A stretch of DNA of 64,000 nt from Acidobacteriota bacterium (GCA_017307505.1 JAFKEE010000016.1:248001-312000), one strand, 5' to 3'. Positions 1 to 8,567 are shown, counted from the first letter of the stretch. Program-made: numbers and translations. Notes: generated by a model from the sequence alone, not told the origin.

Positions 1-1
1 T

Positions 2-1015
2 GATTCCGAGCGCGACCGCTACAGCCGTCAGATCCTGCTTCCCGGCATTGGCGCCCCTGGGCAGCAACTCCTGCTCGACGCCTGCGTGGCAGTAGTGGGT
101 TGTGGTGCCCTGGGTGCATTCCACGCCGGAGCACTCGCCCGGGCGGGCGTCGGCCGTATCCTGCTGGTCGACCGCGACTTCGTGGAGCTCAGCAACCTGC
201 AGCGCCAGTGGCTCTACGAGGAATCGGATGTCCGCGAGGCCTTGCCGAAGGCGGTGGCTGCTGCCCGCGCGATCGGCCGGATCAACTCCGGAGTCCGGGC
301 CGAACCCCTGGTGGATGACCTGACCGCCGGTAATATCGATGACCTGCTCCAACCCGCCTCGCTGATCCTCGACGGCACGGACAACTTTGAAACCCGGTAT
401 CTGCTCAATGATTATGCGGTCGACCGCGCCATCCCGTGGATCTATGGTGGCGCAGTGGGCACTTACGGCCTGGCCATGCCGATTCTGCCGGGCCGGGCAG
501 CCTGTTTCGAGTGCGTCTATCCCGAACCGCCGGCCGGCGCGCAGCCGACCTGCGATACCGCCGGGGTATTGAATACCATCACCAGCCTGGTGGCCTCCTG
601 GCAGGTTTCGCTGGCGCTGCGGTTGCTCTGCGGGCAGAACGTGGAGCCGCGCATCTCCACCTTCGACGCCTGGACGGGGAACGTGCGACAGGTCTCGATG
701 CCGGAGGCTGATCCGGACTGTCCGGCATGCGGGGGCAATCGCACCTGCCGCCACCTGCACGGAGAGGATCGTGTACCCATCAGCCTCTGCGGCCGCAATG
801 CGGTACAGATTCACGACCGCCGCCGACCTCTCGATCTGGACATGCTGGCCGCCAGCCTTTCACCGCTGGGAGAGGTACGGTCTAACGGCTTTGCCCTCCG
901 ATTTGTGGTGCAACCTTACGAGATGACGATCTTCCCGGATGGGCGGGCCATCATCAAAGGCACCCAGGATCCCGGCCTGGCACGCAGCCTGTACTCCCGC
1001 TATATCGGCAACTGA
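2..1015 (+). CDS. ThiF/MoeB/HesA-family E1-like adenylyltransferase (5' end outside window)
   Basis: The reading frame is open from the first bases, so the true start lies upstream; 337 residues are visible. The N-terminus (RYSRQILLPGIG) is the usual opening of ThiF/MoeB/HesA proteins and is followed by the nucleotide-binding glycine motif VVGCGALG and an acidic DRDFVELSNLQRQ segment that binds ATP-Mg. TCDTAGVLNTI matches the region carrying the catalytic Cys in MoeB/ThiF. CFEC and CPAC pairs are the structural zinc ligands. The family adenylates the C-terminal Gly of a ubiquitin-like sulfur carrier (ThiS/MoaD) for thiamine or molybdopterin synthesis. The partner genes are not in the window, so ThiF cannot be separated from MoeB. 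The last ~75 residues look like a small C-terminal add-on, possibly a fused ThiS/MoaD-like or regulatory region; that is a guess. Confidence 0.88.
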   Translation, partial: DSERDRYSRQILLPGIGAPGQQLLLDACVAVVGCGALGAFHAGALARAGVGRILLVDRDFVELSNLQRQWLYEESDVREALPKAVAAARAIGRINSGVRAEPLVDDLTAGNIDDLLQPASLILDGTDNFETRYLLNDYAVDRAIPWIYGGAVGTYGLAMPILPGRAACFECVYPEPPAGAQPTCDTAGVLNTITSLVASWQVSLALRLLCGQNVEPRISTFDAWTGNVRQVSMPEADPDCPACGGNRTCRHLHGEDRVPISLCGRNAVQIHDRRRPLDLDMLAASLSPLGEVRSNGFALRFVVQPYEMTIFPDGRAIIKGTQDPGLARSLYSRYIGN

Positions 1016-1053
1016 TTTGCTGTCAGCCGGCTACGCGGTAAGATAGGAACTGC

Positions 1054-1130
1054 GGGCGGTTAGCTCAGCTGGTTAGAGCGCCTGCCTTACAAGCAGGAAG
1101 TCGGGGGTTCAAGTCCCTCACCGCCCACCA
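1054..1130 (+). tRNA. tRNA-Val (anticodon UAC)
   Basis: A complete cloverleaf can be drawn by hand. The acceptor arm GGGCGGT pairs with ACCGCCC, the D-arm is TAGCTCAGCTGGTTAGAGC, the anticodon stem CCTGC/GCAGG encloses loop CTTACAA (anticodon TAC), and the T-loop is GTTCAAGTC. The discriminator A is followed by an encoded CCA. Anticodon UAC reads GUA/GUG valine codons. Confidence 0.97.
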
Positions 1131-1237
1131 TCTCCTTCGTTGATTCCACGGCGCTTATCAGCCGCCAACTCCACTCAGATACTTCAGGGATCGGCTCGCG
1201 ACAGCCCATGCCAGCAGGCGTGAACTTGGAGTTCCGC

Positions 1238-1741
1238 TCAGTCGGAGACCTCCAGAATCACTTCCAGTTCCACCGGTACCCCCAGCGGCAGGCTTGTCAC
1301 CCCAATCACGAGCCGCGCCGATATCCTCTCCTTTCCGAAGATCTCCTGGAAAAGATCCGAGGCGCCGTCAGCGATCCGGGGCTGTTCCACCGGATCTCCG
1401 GCGGCTGCGATGTAAACGCCAATCCGGACCACGCGGGTGATCCTGTCCAGCGATCCCAGGTGCTGGCGCGCCACGGCCAGTGCGTTGAGGGCCGTCGCGC
1501 GCGCCGCATCGTAGCCCTGTGTAGCACTCAACTCCATCCCGACGCGGCCCTGGAACCTGGGCTCGTGCCCGTCGATGGGGAGCATTCCGCTCAGGAACAA
1601 CAGATTGGCGGTTCGAACCGCAGGCAGGTAGGCGCCCAACGGCGTTGGTACGCGCGGCAGCTCAATGCCTTTCATGGCAAGCCGGGCCTCAGCGCTTTCC
1701 ACCAGTGGCCGGTTGTTGTTGTGGTCGATCACTTCTTCCAT
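1238..1741 (-). CDS. RidA/YjgF/YER057c family protein
   Basis: A 167-residue protein with the Rid fold. It contains NLLFLSGMLPIDG, a central Gly/Ala-rich helix, and ISARLVIGVTSLPLGVPVELEV, which corresponds to the RidA active-site Arg strand; that Arg is present. Rid proteins hydrolyse reactive enamine/imine intermediates released by PLP enzymes. At 167 residues it is longer than the ~130-residue E. coli RidA because of an N-terminal extension, as in the RidA-like paralogues of many soil bacteria. A purine-rich GGGGGGAAGT just before ATG supports this start. It is the last of three leftward genes (SDR, Ohr, RidA), which may share a stress-related transcript; that grouping is inference. Confidence 0.85.
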   Translation of the reverse strand: MEEVIDHNNNRPLVESAEARLAMKGIELPRVPTPLGAYLPAVRTANLLFLSGMLPIDGHEPRFQGRVGMELSATQGYDAARATALNALAVARQHLGSLDRITRVVRIGVYIAAAGDPVEQPRIADGASDLFQEIFGKERISARLVIGVTSLPLGVPVELEVILEVSD

Positions 1742-1809
1742 ACTTCCCCCCGGTGGATTCTCCTGGAGCCACTTCCGGACCGGCCCAACGGCTCTCCTGC
1801 TCTGGTGGG

Positions 1810-2232
1810 CTAAACCAGTCTGATGGTGACGTCAACATTGCCCCGGATGGCTTTGGAATAGGGACAAGTCTGATCGGCGGAGTCTACCAGCGCCTGGGCG
1901 AGTTGACGTTCCAAGCCCGGCAGATTTACGCTGAGCCGGGCGCGCAGGGAGTAGGCGCCGCCACTCAGACAGAGATCCACCTCACTGTCGATCGTCATGT
2001 CAGCGGGCAGCGTGACACGCCTCTTGCTGGCGGCGATCCCTATTGCACCCTCGAAGCAGGCCGCCCAGCCGGCGGCAAACATCTGCTCGGGATTTGCGCC
2101 GGTCCCGAGGAAACCCGGCGCGGAGAACCTGACATCCAGGCGGCCATCCTCACTACGCGCCACACCGTGATCGCGCCCGCCGGTGGTGTGGACCTTGGCG
2201 GTGTATAGAACTTTCTCGAGTTGAGTCATCAT
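1810..2232 (-). CDS. ohr: Organic hydroperoxide resistance protein (Ohr/OsmC family)
   Basis: A 140-residue Ohr-type peroxiredoxin. It opens with the typical KVLYTAKVHTTGGRDG-like strand and has both redox cysteines: the peroxidatic one in GWAACFEGAI (about residue 60) and the resolving one in TCPYSKAIRG (about 124). The length matches Ohr (about 140). Ohr reduces organic and lipid hydroperoxides using a lipoylated reductant in the cytoplasm. GAGGGA upstream of a double ATG supports the start. No OhrR regulator gene lies next to it, and no OhrR-like inverted repeat was obvious in the 135 bases upstream. It sits between an SDR and a RidA gene on the same strand. Confidence 0.92.
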   Translation of the reverse strand: MMTQLEKVLYTAKVHTTGGRDHGVARSEDGRLDVRFSAPGFLGTGANPEQMFAAGWAACFEGAIGIAASKRRVTLPADMTIDSEVDLCLSGGAYSLRARLSVNLPGLERQLAQALVDSADQTCPYSKAIRGNVDVTIRLV

Positions 2233-2367
2233 CAGTGTTCCCTCTTCGATTCAGCCGTCAGTCGATCCTGATCGGTCCCGGAGTCCACCGGTTCTGCGAT
2301 TCGCTCGACTGGACGCAGGGCCCCATCCGATACCATGAGTGGAATCCGCCGCGTGAACCCTGCCCTT

Positions 2368-3096
2368 CTACCATTTGCCCCTGTGAGACCCGCCATCCAC
2401 GTGCAGGATCTCGCCGGTGACCTGCCGCGCCTCCGTCAGGTAGACGACCGCATCGACGATGTCTTCCACGGTCGAGATTGTGCCCATCGGCGACAGCGTC
2501 TGCAGAGTGTCCTCGGAATCACCGGCATGCAGCGGGGTATCCACCACGCCAGGCGCCACGGCATTAAACCGGATGTGCTCCTTTGCATACTCGAGCGCCA
2601 GGCTCCTCAGCGCAGACTCCAGTCCGCCTTTCGTGAGCATGGGCAGGGAGGCTGGCACGCCGAGAATCGGGTTGTCAGCCAGCGCGGCCGTGATCGCCAC
2701 GATGCTGCCACCGGATCGCTGCGCCAGCATCTGCTGGACCGCAAGTTGAGTGATGTAAATGAACCCCTCGAGATTGGTGGAGACCAGCGCTCGAAAGTCC
2801 GCTGGGGTGTAGTCCGTGAACGGCATCGGAAGGAAGATGCCTGCATTGGCGACGACGGCGTCGATCCCGCCGAACCTCGCTATCGCTACATCCGCGACCT
2901 GCCGCGCAGTTTCTATCCCGCCGATGTCTCCATCGACAAGCGCGAGCGCCTTGGAAGCAGGGATCTCCCTGGCCTTTGTTGCGTTGCGTGATGTGCCCAC
3001 CACATTGTATCCGCGGGCCAGGAAGGCTCGGACAGCACCGGCACCGATGCCTTGCGAGGCTCCTGTGACAATCACCGTTTTCTGGTTTCTGGCCAT
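2368..3096 (-). CDS. Short-chain dehydrogenase/reductase, atypical (no YxxxK tyrosine)
   Basis: A 242-residue Rossmann-fold SDR: TGASQGIG for NAD(P) binding near the N-terminus, VVANAG in the middle, NAVAPGVVDTP near the end, and a terminal VTGEILHVDGG. I chose the ATG giving MARNQ because GGAAGAGG lies just upstream; a longer in-frame start nine codons earlier has no comparable site. The active-site stretch reads GVPASLPMLTKGG. Lysine is kept, but the position four residues earlier, Tyr in classical SDRs, is Pro, and the usual Ser is Ala/Thr. I recall a subfamily sharing this VPAS-PM-TKGG pattern, so it is probably a conserved variant rather than decay. The substrate is unknown. Confidence 0.85.
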   Translation of the reverse strand: MARNQKTVIVTGASQGIGAGAVRAFLARGYNVVGTSRNATKAREIPASKALALVDGDIGGIETARQVADVAIARFGGIDAVVANAGIFLPMPFTDYTPADFRALVSTNLEGFIYITQLAVQQMLAQRSGGSIVAITAALADNPILGVPASLPMLTKGGLESALRSLALEYAKEHIRFNAVAPGVVDTPLHAGDSEDTLQTLSPMGTISTVEDIVDAVVYLTEARQVTGEILHVDGGSHRGKW

Positions 3097-3545
3097 ATAT
3101 CGCCTCTTCCGATCCCGCCACAAGCCGATGGTGCGTTTCTCTTGAGCCGAAATCTCGATTCCGATTAAGCCAGAGGATCCGCGCTGAATCTATTGGACGA
3201 AGGTATTGCCTCCTGTCTTTGCTGCCGTACGAGGAGATTCAGCCCCCCCAAAAGATGGAACCTGGTTGGACCTCGCAGACCAATACCAAAGGACAATGGA
3301 CGGATTTCTGTCCAGCGGCGCATTCTGTATCTGATGCAGTGTCGCCAGAAGAAGACCGCCGACCAACTGGGCTTCGGTCGCGTTGTCGATGCGCTTCCGG
3401 AAATGGGGTGCACTGGACGCCCGGCCGGGAGATCCTGCAGCGCCCTCCCCTGTACCGTCGATGCCGCGGCGGAAGCACCAGGCGCAGAGGCTCGAACAAT
3501 GCCTGACGGGAACGATTCGGGGTGCCTCGCGAGGAGGTACGTCTG
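3097..3545. other. Intergenic region, no supported gene
   Basis: The 449 bases between the divergent SDR and response-regulator genes hold several overlapping open frames on both strands. None has a convincing start, codon usage or recognisable protein family. The region must contain the promoters of both flanking genes, but I could not identify -35/-10 elements with confidence. No hairpin or repeat stands out. Confidence 0.4.
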
Positions 3546-3917
3546 ATGACGCCGCGATCTCTTGTGTCGGTCGTAGATGACGACGAATCCGTGCGTGAGT
3601 CGTTGCCGGATCTACTGACAGAATTCGGCTTTGAGGCGTTGACCTTCGCTTCGGCGGAGGAGTTCCTGGCGTCCAATCGCATGGGCGAAACCGGGTGCCT
3701 GATCCTCGACATCTCCATGCCCGGCATGTCCGGTCCCGAACTACAGCGGGAATTGTCACGCCTGAAGCTCGAGATTCCGATCGTCTTCATCACGGGACAA
3801 GGGGATGAGACGGTCCGGCCGCGCCTGATCGAACAAGGCGCCGTGGATTGCCTGTTCAAGCCGTTCAGTGATACGGCGCTGCTTACGGCGCTCAAGACCG
3901 CATTTCGCCTGCAGTGA
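3546..3917 (+). CDS. Receiver-only FixJ-type response regulator
   Basis: A 123-residue single receiver (REC) domain. It has the acidic pair in VVDDDES, the phospho-acceptor Asp in CLILDISMPGMSG (about residue 53), the Thr/Ser switch in FITGQGD and Lys in LFKPFSD. The protein stops where FixJ proteins would begin a LuxR-type DNA-binding domain, so it has no output domain. The chosen ATG (MTPRS) has a strong GAGGAGGT seven bases upstream; the frame extends further up without support. It is followed 40 bases later by a full-length FixJ-type regulator with a similar REC domain. No histidine kinase is adjacent. It could act as a phosphate sink or in a relay; that is inference. Confidence 0.82.
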   Translation: MTPRSLVSVVDDDESVRESLPDLLTEFGFEALTFASAEEFLASNRMGETGCLILDISMPGMSGPELQRELSRLKLEIPIVFITGQGDETVRPRLIEQGAVDCLFKPFSDTALLTALKTAFRLQ

Positions 3918-3957
3918 GCATGTCAATCCACCTTCAAATCAGGAATGAGGGGATAGA

Positions 3958-4632
3958 ATGAACGAAGCAGCAGCACCAAGCCGGGAATTGAGGGCATCCC
4001 TCGTGCCAGACCCCACTCCAATCGTGTTCGTGGTCGACGACGATGTCTCTGTGCGTGAATCGCTCGAATTGCTCATTCGCCACGAAGGCTGGCAGCCGGT
4101 TCTGTTCGCGTCCGCCCGGGCATTCCTCGCCAACCCAAGAGTGACGGTACCCAGTTGCCTGGTGCTGGACGTGAGTCTTCCCGATTTGAATGGCCTCGAC
4201 CTGCAGACGCGGATCGCCGTCGATCGCAGCGAAATGCCGATCATCTTCATTACCGGGTATGGCGATGTACCCACAAGTGTCCGGGCGATGAAAGCAGGCG
4301 CCGTTGAATTCCTGATGAAACCCTTTGGCGACGAGGTGCTGTTGTCTGCCATCCGAGGCGCGCTCCGGCGCAGCCAGGCCGCTTTGGGCGTGGAAGAGGA
4401 AATCCGCTCGCTCAGGACCTGCTATGAAACGCTCAGCCGCCGCGAACGGGAGGTCATGGCCCTGGTCGTATCCGGCCTGTTGAACAAACAAGTGGGTAGT
4501 GAACTCGGGATCAGCGAGATCACTGTGAAGGCACACCGCGGCAGCGTGATGCGGAAGATGAAGGCCGATTCTCTGGCCGACCTCGTCAAGATGGCAGCCA
4601 GGCTTCGCCTCGCGCCCGAACCTTCCAGTTGA
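3958..4632 (+). CDS. FixJ/NarL-type response regulator (REC + LuxR HTH)
   Basis: A 224-residue two-domain regulator. The receiver spans about residues 20-135 with VVDDDVS, phospho-acceptor Asp in CLVLDVSLPDLNG, FITGYGDVP and FLMKPFGD. The C-terminal LuxR-type helix-turn-helix is at about 155-215 (LSRREREVMALVVSG then LGISEITVKAHRG). The FITGYGDVPTSVRAMKAGA stretch is characteristic of FixJ-family regulators. AGGGGA lies upstream of ATG. It is probably co-transcribed with the receiver-only gene before it. The cognate kinase is not in the window, and the convergent porin downstream is a possible but unproven target. Confidence 0.9.
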   Translation: MNEAAAPSRELRASLVPDPTPIVFVVDDDVSVRESLELLIRHEGWQPVLFASARAFLANPRVTVPSCLVLDVSLPDLNGLDLQTRIAVDRSEMPIIFITGYGDVPTSVRAMKAGAVEFLMKPFGDEVLLSAIRGALRRSQAALGVEEEIRSLRTCYETLSRREREVMALVVSGLLNKQVGSELGISEITVKAHRGSVMRKMKADSLADLVKMAARLRLAPEPSS

Positions 4633-4684
4633 CGCCCTGCTTGCCGTTCAGTGCCTGCACGAACCGGCTCGCACCCCAATCTCC

Positions 4685-4718
4685 AAAAAACCAGGGCTCC
4701 CGCCGGAACGGGAGCCCT
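4685..4718 (-). terminator. Rho-independent terminator of the porin gene
   Basis: A perfect 10-bp stem (AGGGCTCCCG / CGGGAGCCCT) with a 6-base loop lies between the convergent regulator and porin genes. On the minus strand the stem is followed after two bases by a run of six T, so it terminates transcription of the leftward porin gene. The plus strand has no T-run after the hairpin. Confidence 0.85.
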
Positions 4719-4759
4719 CCGCCGGCTGACTGCACCGGCGCTCGCACGTGACCTGACTT

Positions 4760-5914
4760 TTACTTCGAGAAGCTGAACATCCCCGGCTTCAGCACCATCA
4801 TGAAACCAGCTGTGATCATCGTCTGATGTTTCGACGCGCCTGGGATCTGGCCTACCTGGAAGAAGGGCTGGTCCGACCAGTCCCGGCGGTATTCCAGCCT
4901 GGCGATGAAACTATCGTTGAACTTCCATTCGCCCGTGCCCGTGAACTCCTTGAAAGCCTGCGGCGTTCCTGTCCAGAAGCCGTCCTTGTCGCTGTAGTAC
5001 TCGATTCGGGGCGCTACCGCCAGGTGCTTCGTCAGAGCAAACCGCGCCGCTGTCGCCATGCCCCAGAATGTGCCCGAACCGCCGCCGGCATACTTGCTGT
5101 TGCCGACGTCCAGGTTGTAGTAGGCCGAGATTCTGTCCGTCGCCGTCACGGTCACAGCCAGATCGTAGAAGTTTCTCCAGCCCTTGTTCGTATTGGTGTT
5201 TTCAGGCCCGGTGTAGTAGTTATTCGAAACCACTACTTTCTTGAGGGTGTTCAAACTCGTAAAGCCGAAGGTCTTGCCCGAGTTGTTGTCCCGCATCAGA
5301 TTCCAGCCGGTAACGGCCTGTCCACCGACTGACCACGTCGGAGTCACCGGCACCGTCACGCGCAGGCCGGTGTGATAGTAGGGGCCAAACGCAAACAACA
5401 GAGACCGCGAATAGTTCCAGTTCAGGTGCGACTCCGTCACTTCAGCGCCTGCCGATGTGACGAACTTGCCGAAATCCACCGTGACACCCTTCCAGCCCTT
5501 GGGCTTCAAGGTCACATAGGCATTCAACAGGTGACGCGACCAATCTGTGTGCTTGGGCTCGCTCAGGAAGAATGAGTCGTAGGTGCGGCCGTCGCCCACG
5601 TCCACTCGGAATCCGATCGGATTGGCATCATAACTGAATGAGGCAGTCGCACTGTTCAAGCTGAACTTGTTAGCAGTGATGTTCAAAGCCTGCAGTTGTG
5701 AGAAGCGCGAGGACGGATTGTTCTCATTCTGGTTGTAGTAAACGTCCACATAGCCGCTGGCGCTGAACCCTTTGTAGGTCCACGCTGTGGGCGGCGGGGC
5801 ATCTGCCGGCGGCGCTGCCGGAGTCGTTGTCGGGGCCGGAGCGCCTTGATCCTGTGCGAAGGCAAAGGCACTCAGGCAGAGAGTCAGTGAGCAGAGAATT
5901 CCGTAGTTACGCAT
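4760..5914 (-). CDS. Outer-membrane beta-barrel porin (BBP2/OmpL-like)
   Basis: A 384-residue exported protein. The signal peptide is MRNYGILCSLTLCLSAFAFA, followed by a Pro/Ala-rich mature N-terminus (residues ~20-45) and then alternating hydrophobic/aromatic strands, e.g. GFSASGYVDVYYNQNEN, typical of the putative beta-barrel porin-2 family. The C-terminus (MMVLKPGMFSFSK) ends in an aromatic-rich strand, as barrel proteins often do. I chose the ATG that gives a canonical signal peptide; an in-frame ATG 16 codons earlier would add charged residues in front of it. No good Shine-Dalgarno is visible at either. The protein would form a diffusion channel in the outer membrane; its substrate is unknown. 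A strong terminator follows. Confidence 0.8.
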   Translation of the reverse strand: MRNYGILCSLTLCLSAFAFAQDQGAPAPTTTPAAPPADAPPPTAWTYKGFSASGYVDVYYNQNENNPSSRFSQLQALNITANKFSLNSATASFSYDANPIGFRVDVGDGRTYDSFFLSEPKHTDWSRHLLNAYVTLKPKGWKGVTVDFGKFVTSAGAEVTESHLNWNYSRSLLFAFGPYYHTGLRVTVPVTPTWSVGGQAVTGWNLMRDNNSGKTFGFTSLNTLKKVVVSNNYYTGPENTNTNKGWRNFYDLAVTVTATDRISAYYNLDVGNSKYAGGGSGTFWGMATAARFALTKHLAVAPRIEYYSDKDGFWTGTPQAFKEFTGTGEWKFNDSFIARLEYRRDWSDQPFFQVGQIPGASKHQTMITAGFMMVLKPGMFSFSK

Positions 5915-6386
5915 GGCTATGTTGTTTCGTGATGTACTTGCGGATCGATGCCACACCGGCATTCCAGACGAGGGAGATGAAGCCGTGCGCAGTCCCGGAT
6001 GCCCCGCGGCAATCAGTCGTGGCCGCGCGAGGAACGTGAATCAACCAGGTTTTAGTGAGTATGTCGGCTTTCACCTCCAGTGACAAATCGAGACTTTTTA
6101 TAAGAGCCATCAATGGTGTCGATTCATTCGCGTTGGCGGCCCGAATGACCACCAACGGCCCCGCCACCCGAAAGGCTGGTCTCTCAGCCCGTCTCGCCCG
6201 CCGCCCGGTACCCTTTCATGCTGTCCTGCAAGGCATTAGGAAGTCATCAGGAACTCCTATGGACTCCATAAGCGTTTGCGATACCCGGCTTCCCTTTCGG
6301 ATTCCGTAACTTCCTGGAGCGAAATCCCGGGGCAAGACCACTACATTCCTGGGCGGCCAATCGCCGCCTTGTCGTGGATGTTACAG
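5915..6386. other. Intergenic region between porin and polysaccharide operon
   Basis: The 472 bases separate two divergent transcription units and must carry both promoters. An open frame on the minus strand here (about 86 codons) has no family resemblance and no ribosome-binding site, and I regard it as chance. An AT-rich spot near 6091-6104 (ACTTTTTATAAG) could be part of a promoter for the glycosyltransferase operon, but no correctly spaced -35 element accompanies it. No riboswitch or attenuator structure was recognised. Confidence 0.35.
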
Positions 6387-7415
6387 ATGAATCCGTTCAC
6401 AGTTTCGCGGCTCTCATCGCGGCCGCTCGTCACCGTTCTGATGGCCAATTACAACTACGAGCGTTGGATTGGCCGTGCCCTCGAAAGCCTGCTCGCGCAG
6501 ACCTATCCCCACTGGGAAGTTGTCGTCTGCGACGACGGCTCCACCGACACCTCCCGGGAGATCGTCGCTTCTTACGCGCGGAGGCATGATCGCATCCATC
6601 TGGTCACTCAGGCGAATGCCGGCATGGCTGCGGCCCTCAACACGGCATTCCGGCACGCGCGCGGCGAACTCGTCGCCTTACTGGATTCCGATGACGAGTG
6701 GCTGCCGGGCCGGCTTCAAACCGTCGTCCATCAATTCAACCTGACCCCGCAGGCGGGCACAGTGACCCACCTGGTTCGAGCCGTACATGCCCGTGGACAG
6801 GTTCTGAAACCAATCCACCCGCGGCGCCTCGATTCGGGTTGGCTGGCCCCCTCGATGCTCGCCGGCCGCGAACCCGGCCTGCCGCCTTGCTCCGGTCTCA
6901 CATTCCATACGGAAGTGGCACGCCGCATCTTTCCACTACCGGCTCACTTCCGGCGCTGCGCGGACAAGATCGCCCAGGATCGAGCGGCCCTGCTGGCACC
7001 TGTCTCCGCTATCCGCCACCCCCTGTCCCTTTACCGCATCCATGGCTCCAATCTCACCGGCCTTAGCGGCCCCTGCAGCTTGGCCGCTCTGGAGAGCAAT
7101 TTCGAATTTCTGGAGCAACTCTGGGACGATCGCCGTTCCTTCGTGTTGGCCCAGCACGGATTCCTGCCCGACGCAGGCCCGTGGCGCAACATCGAGTCCG
7201 CGCATCTCCAGTTGGCGCGCCGCCTCTTCACCGGCGAGCCCGGTGCACCGGATTTCCTCCGCGTTCTCCCATCGTGCGTCCAACGCCAGGTCTGGAGGCT
7301 GCTGCTGGCCCTGCCCGCACCCGCGGCGCAAGCCGCCCTGCGGGTCTGGTGGTCAGAGAATGCCGTCAAACGCCTCTTCCGCAACTCGTGGGATCTGCTG
7401 CGGCAACCCGTCTGA
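6387..7415 (+). CDS. Glycosyltransferase family 2
   Basis: A 342-residue GT-A glycosyltransferase. The N-terminal half has the GT2 pattern: VTVLMANYNYERWIGRALES, then QTYPHWEVVVCDDGSTD, NAGMAAALNTAF, and the metal/nucleotide-binding ALLDSDDEWLPG. The C-terminal ~180 residues are less conserved and may contact acceptor or membrane. The enzyme would transfer a sugar from a nucleotide donor to a growing lipid-linked repeat unit on the cytoplasmic face. The start is uncertain: ATG at MNPFTV is used; an ATG three codons upstream and a longer frame are possible, and no clear Shine-Dalgarno decides. It is the first of five rightward genes spaced by 6 bases or overlapping, ending in a WbaP-type enzyme. 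Confidence 0.85.
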   Translation: MNPFTVSRLSSRPLVTVLMANYNYERWIGRALESLLAQTYPHWEVVVCDDGSTDTSREIVASYARRHDRIHLVTQANAGMAAALNTAFRHARGELVALLDSDDEWLPGRLQTVVHQFNLTPQAGTVTHLVRAVHARGQVLKPIHPRRLDSGWLAPSMLAGREPGLPPCSGLTFHTEVARRIFPLPAHFRRCADKIAQDRAALLAPVSAIRHPLSLYRIHGSNLTGLSGPCSLAALESNFEFLEQLWDDRRSFVLAQHGFLPDAGPWRNIESAHLQLARRLFTGEPGAPDFLRVLPSCVQRQVWRLLLALPAPAAQAALRVWWSENAVKRLFRNSWDLLRQPV

Positions 7416-7421
7416 AACGCA

Positions 7422-8567
7422 ATGCCGCCCACCGCTGTCGCCCAGGTCGTCGGCTGCATGCGACGCGCCGGCATCGAGACCTGGCTCATGAACGTCGTGC
7501 GCCGGCTGGACCCGCGCCGCTTCCAGTTCACCTTCTGCGTCCATTCCGAACAGGAAGCCGATTACGATCAGGAACTCCTCGCCCGCGGCTGCAGGCTCGT
7601 CCGCATCGGCTGCTCTAAACACTCGCCGGCTTACCCCGCTGCCTTGGCCCGCTGTCTCCAGAGCGCTGGTCCGTTCGATGTGCTTCACAGCCACGAGCAC
7701 CAGATCAGCGGCGTCATCCTGGCCGTCGCCCGTTCCCTCGGTATCGCCACGCGCATCGCACACAGCCACAATGACACCTCCCGCAATGACAGCCTGCCGA
7801 ATCTGCCGCGTTTCACTTACCGCGCAGTGATGCGCCGCCTCATCCGGCGGCACGCCACGCAAGGACTGGCCTGCAGCGAACTGGCCGCACCCTCCCTCTA
7901 CGGACCCGCCTGGCGCAACGACCCGCGTTTCCAGATCCTGCCCTACGGCTTCGACTTCGATCGTTTCGCCAACGTGCGCAAAAATCCCACAGTGCGCTCG
8001 GAGTTGGGTATCCCTTCAGATCGATGGGTCATCGGCCATGTGGGTAGAATGGAGCCCCAGAAAAACCACTCCTTCCTACTGGAAATCGCACTTCGTCTGA
8101 GAGTACTCGACCCTCGCTGCCACTTTCTCATCGTGGGCGACGGAACGTTGCGGCCGGCTATCGAAGCCAGGATCGCCAGGCACGGGCTGGCCGATCGAAT
8201 CACCGTTCTCCCCAGCAGGCCGGATGTGCCCGAACTTCTCATTAACGCCGTGGACTGCTTCCTGTTTCCTTCCCTGCACGAGGGGCTGCCACTGGCGCTC
8301 ATCGAAGCTCAGGCCGCGGCTCTGCCCTGCGTATTCTCAGACACCATCACCCGCGAGGCCAATCTTTTCGCGCATTCCAACCGGGTGCTATCCCTGGACC
8401 GCACTCCTGACGAGTGGGCTGCCCGGATCCGAGAGCTGCGCGGGCAGGCTGTCACTGCCGCACCCGCCGATCGGGCAGCGCGACTGAAGAGGACTCCACT
8501 GGCCATCGAGGAGAGCGTCCGCCGTCTCGAAACGCTCTATGGAGCTCATCATGCCGTTGCTCAATGA
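7422..8567 (+). CDS. Glycosyltransferase family 4 (GT-B, EpsF-like)
   Basis: A 381-residue GT-B glycosyltransferase. The opening VAQVVGCMRRAGIETWLMNV followed by VLHSHEHQISG resembles Bacillus EpsF and related GT4 enzymes (GG/GxE-type N-domain with HSH). The C-terminal donor-binding domain has GHVGRMEPQKNHSFLLEIA, FLIVGDGTLRP and FLFPSLHEGLPLALIEAQA, which contains the retaining-GT4 EX7E motif (E in HEGLP, E in ALIEAQA). It begins 6 bases after the GT2 gene and its last 17 bases overlap the next start, so translation is coupled. The likely role is adding one sugar of an exopolysaccharide repeat unit; the specificity cannot be read. Confidence 0.88.
   Translation: MPPTAVAQVVGCMRRAGIETWLMNVVRRLDPRRFQFTFCVHSEQEADYDQELLARGCRLVRIGCSKHSPAYPAALARCLQSAGPFDVLHSHEHQISGVILAVARSLGIATRIAHSHNDTSRNDSLPNLPRFTYRAVMRRLIRRHATQGLACSELAAPSLYGPAWRNDPRFQILPYGFDFDRFANVRKNPTVRSELGIPSDRWVIGHVGRMEPQKNHSFLLEIALRLRVLDPRCHFLIVGDGTLRPAIEARIARHGLADRITVLPSRPDVPELLINAVDCFLFPSLHEGLPLALIEAQAAALPCVFSDTITREANLFAHSNRVLSLDRTPDEWAARIRELRGQAVTAAPADRAARLKRTPLAIEESVRRLETLYGAHHAVAQ

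Noticed and set aside
3190-3895. Long minus-strand open frames before and over the receiver-only gene
   Set aside because: They overlap a clear response regulator on the other strand and show no family resemblance, start site or suitable codon pattern.
6080-6104. GTGACA ... TATAAG as a promoter for the polysaccharide operon
   Set aside because: The spacer is only 13 bases, too short for a sigma-70 promoter, and it is far from the first gene.
5907-6167. 86-codon minus-strand frame upstream of the porin
   Set aside because: No ribosome-binding site and no recognisable sequence; it overlaps the porin start region.
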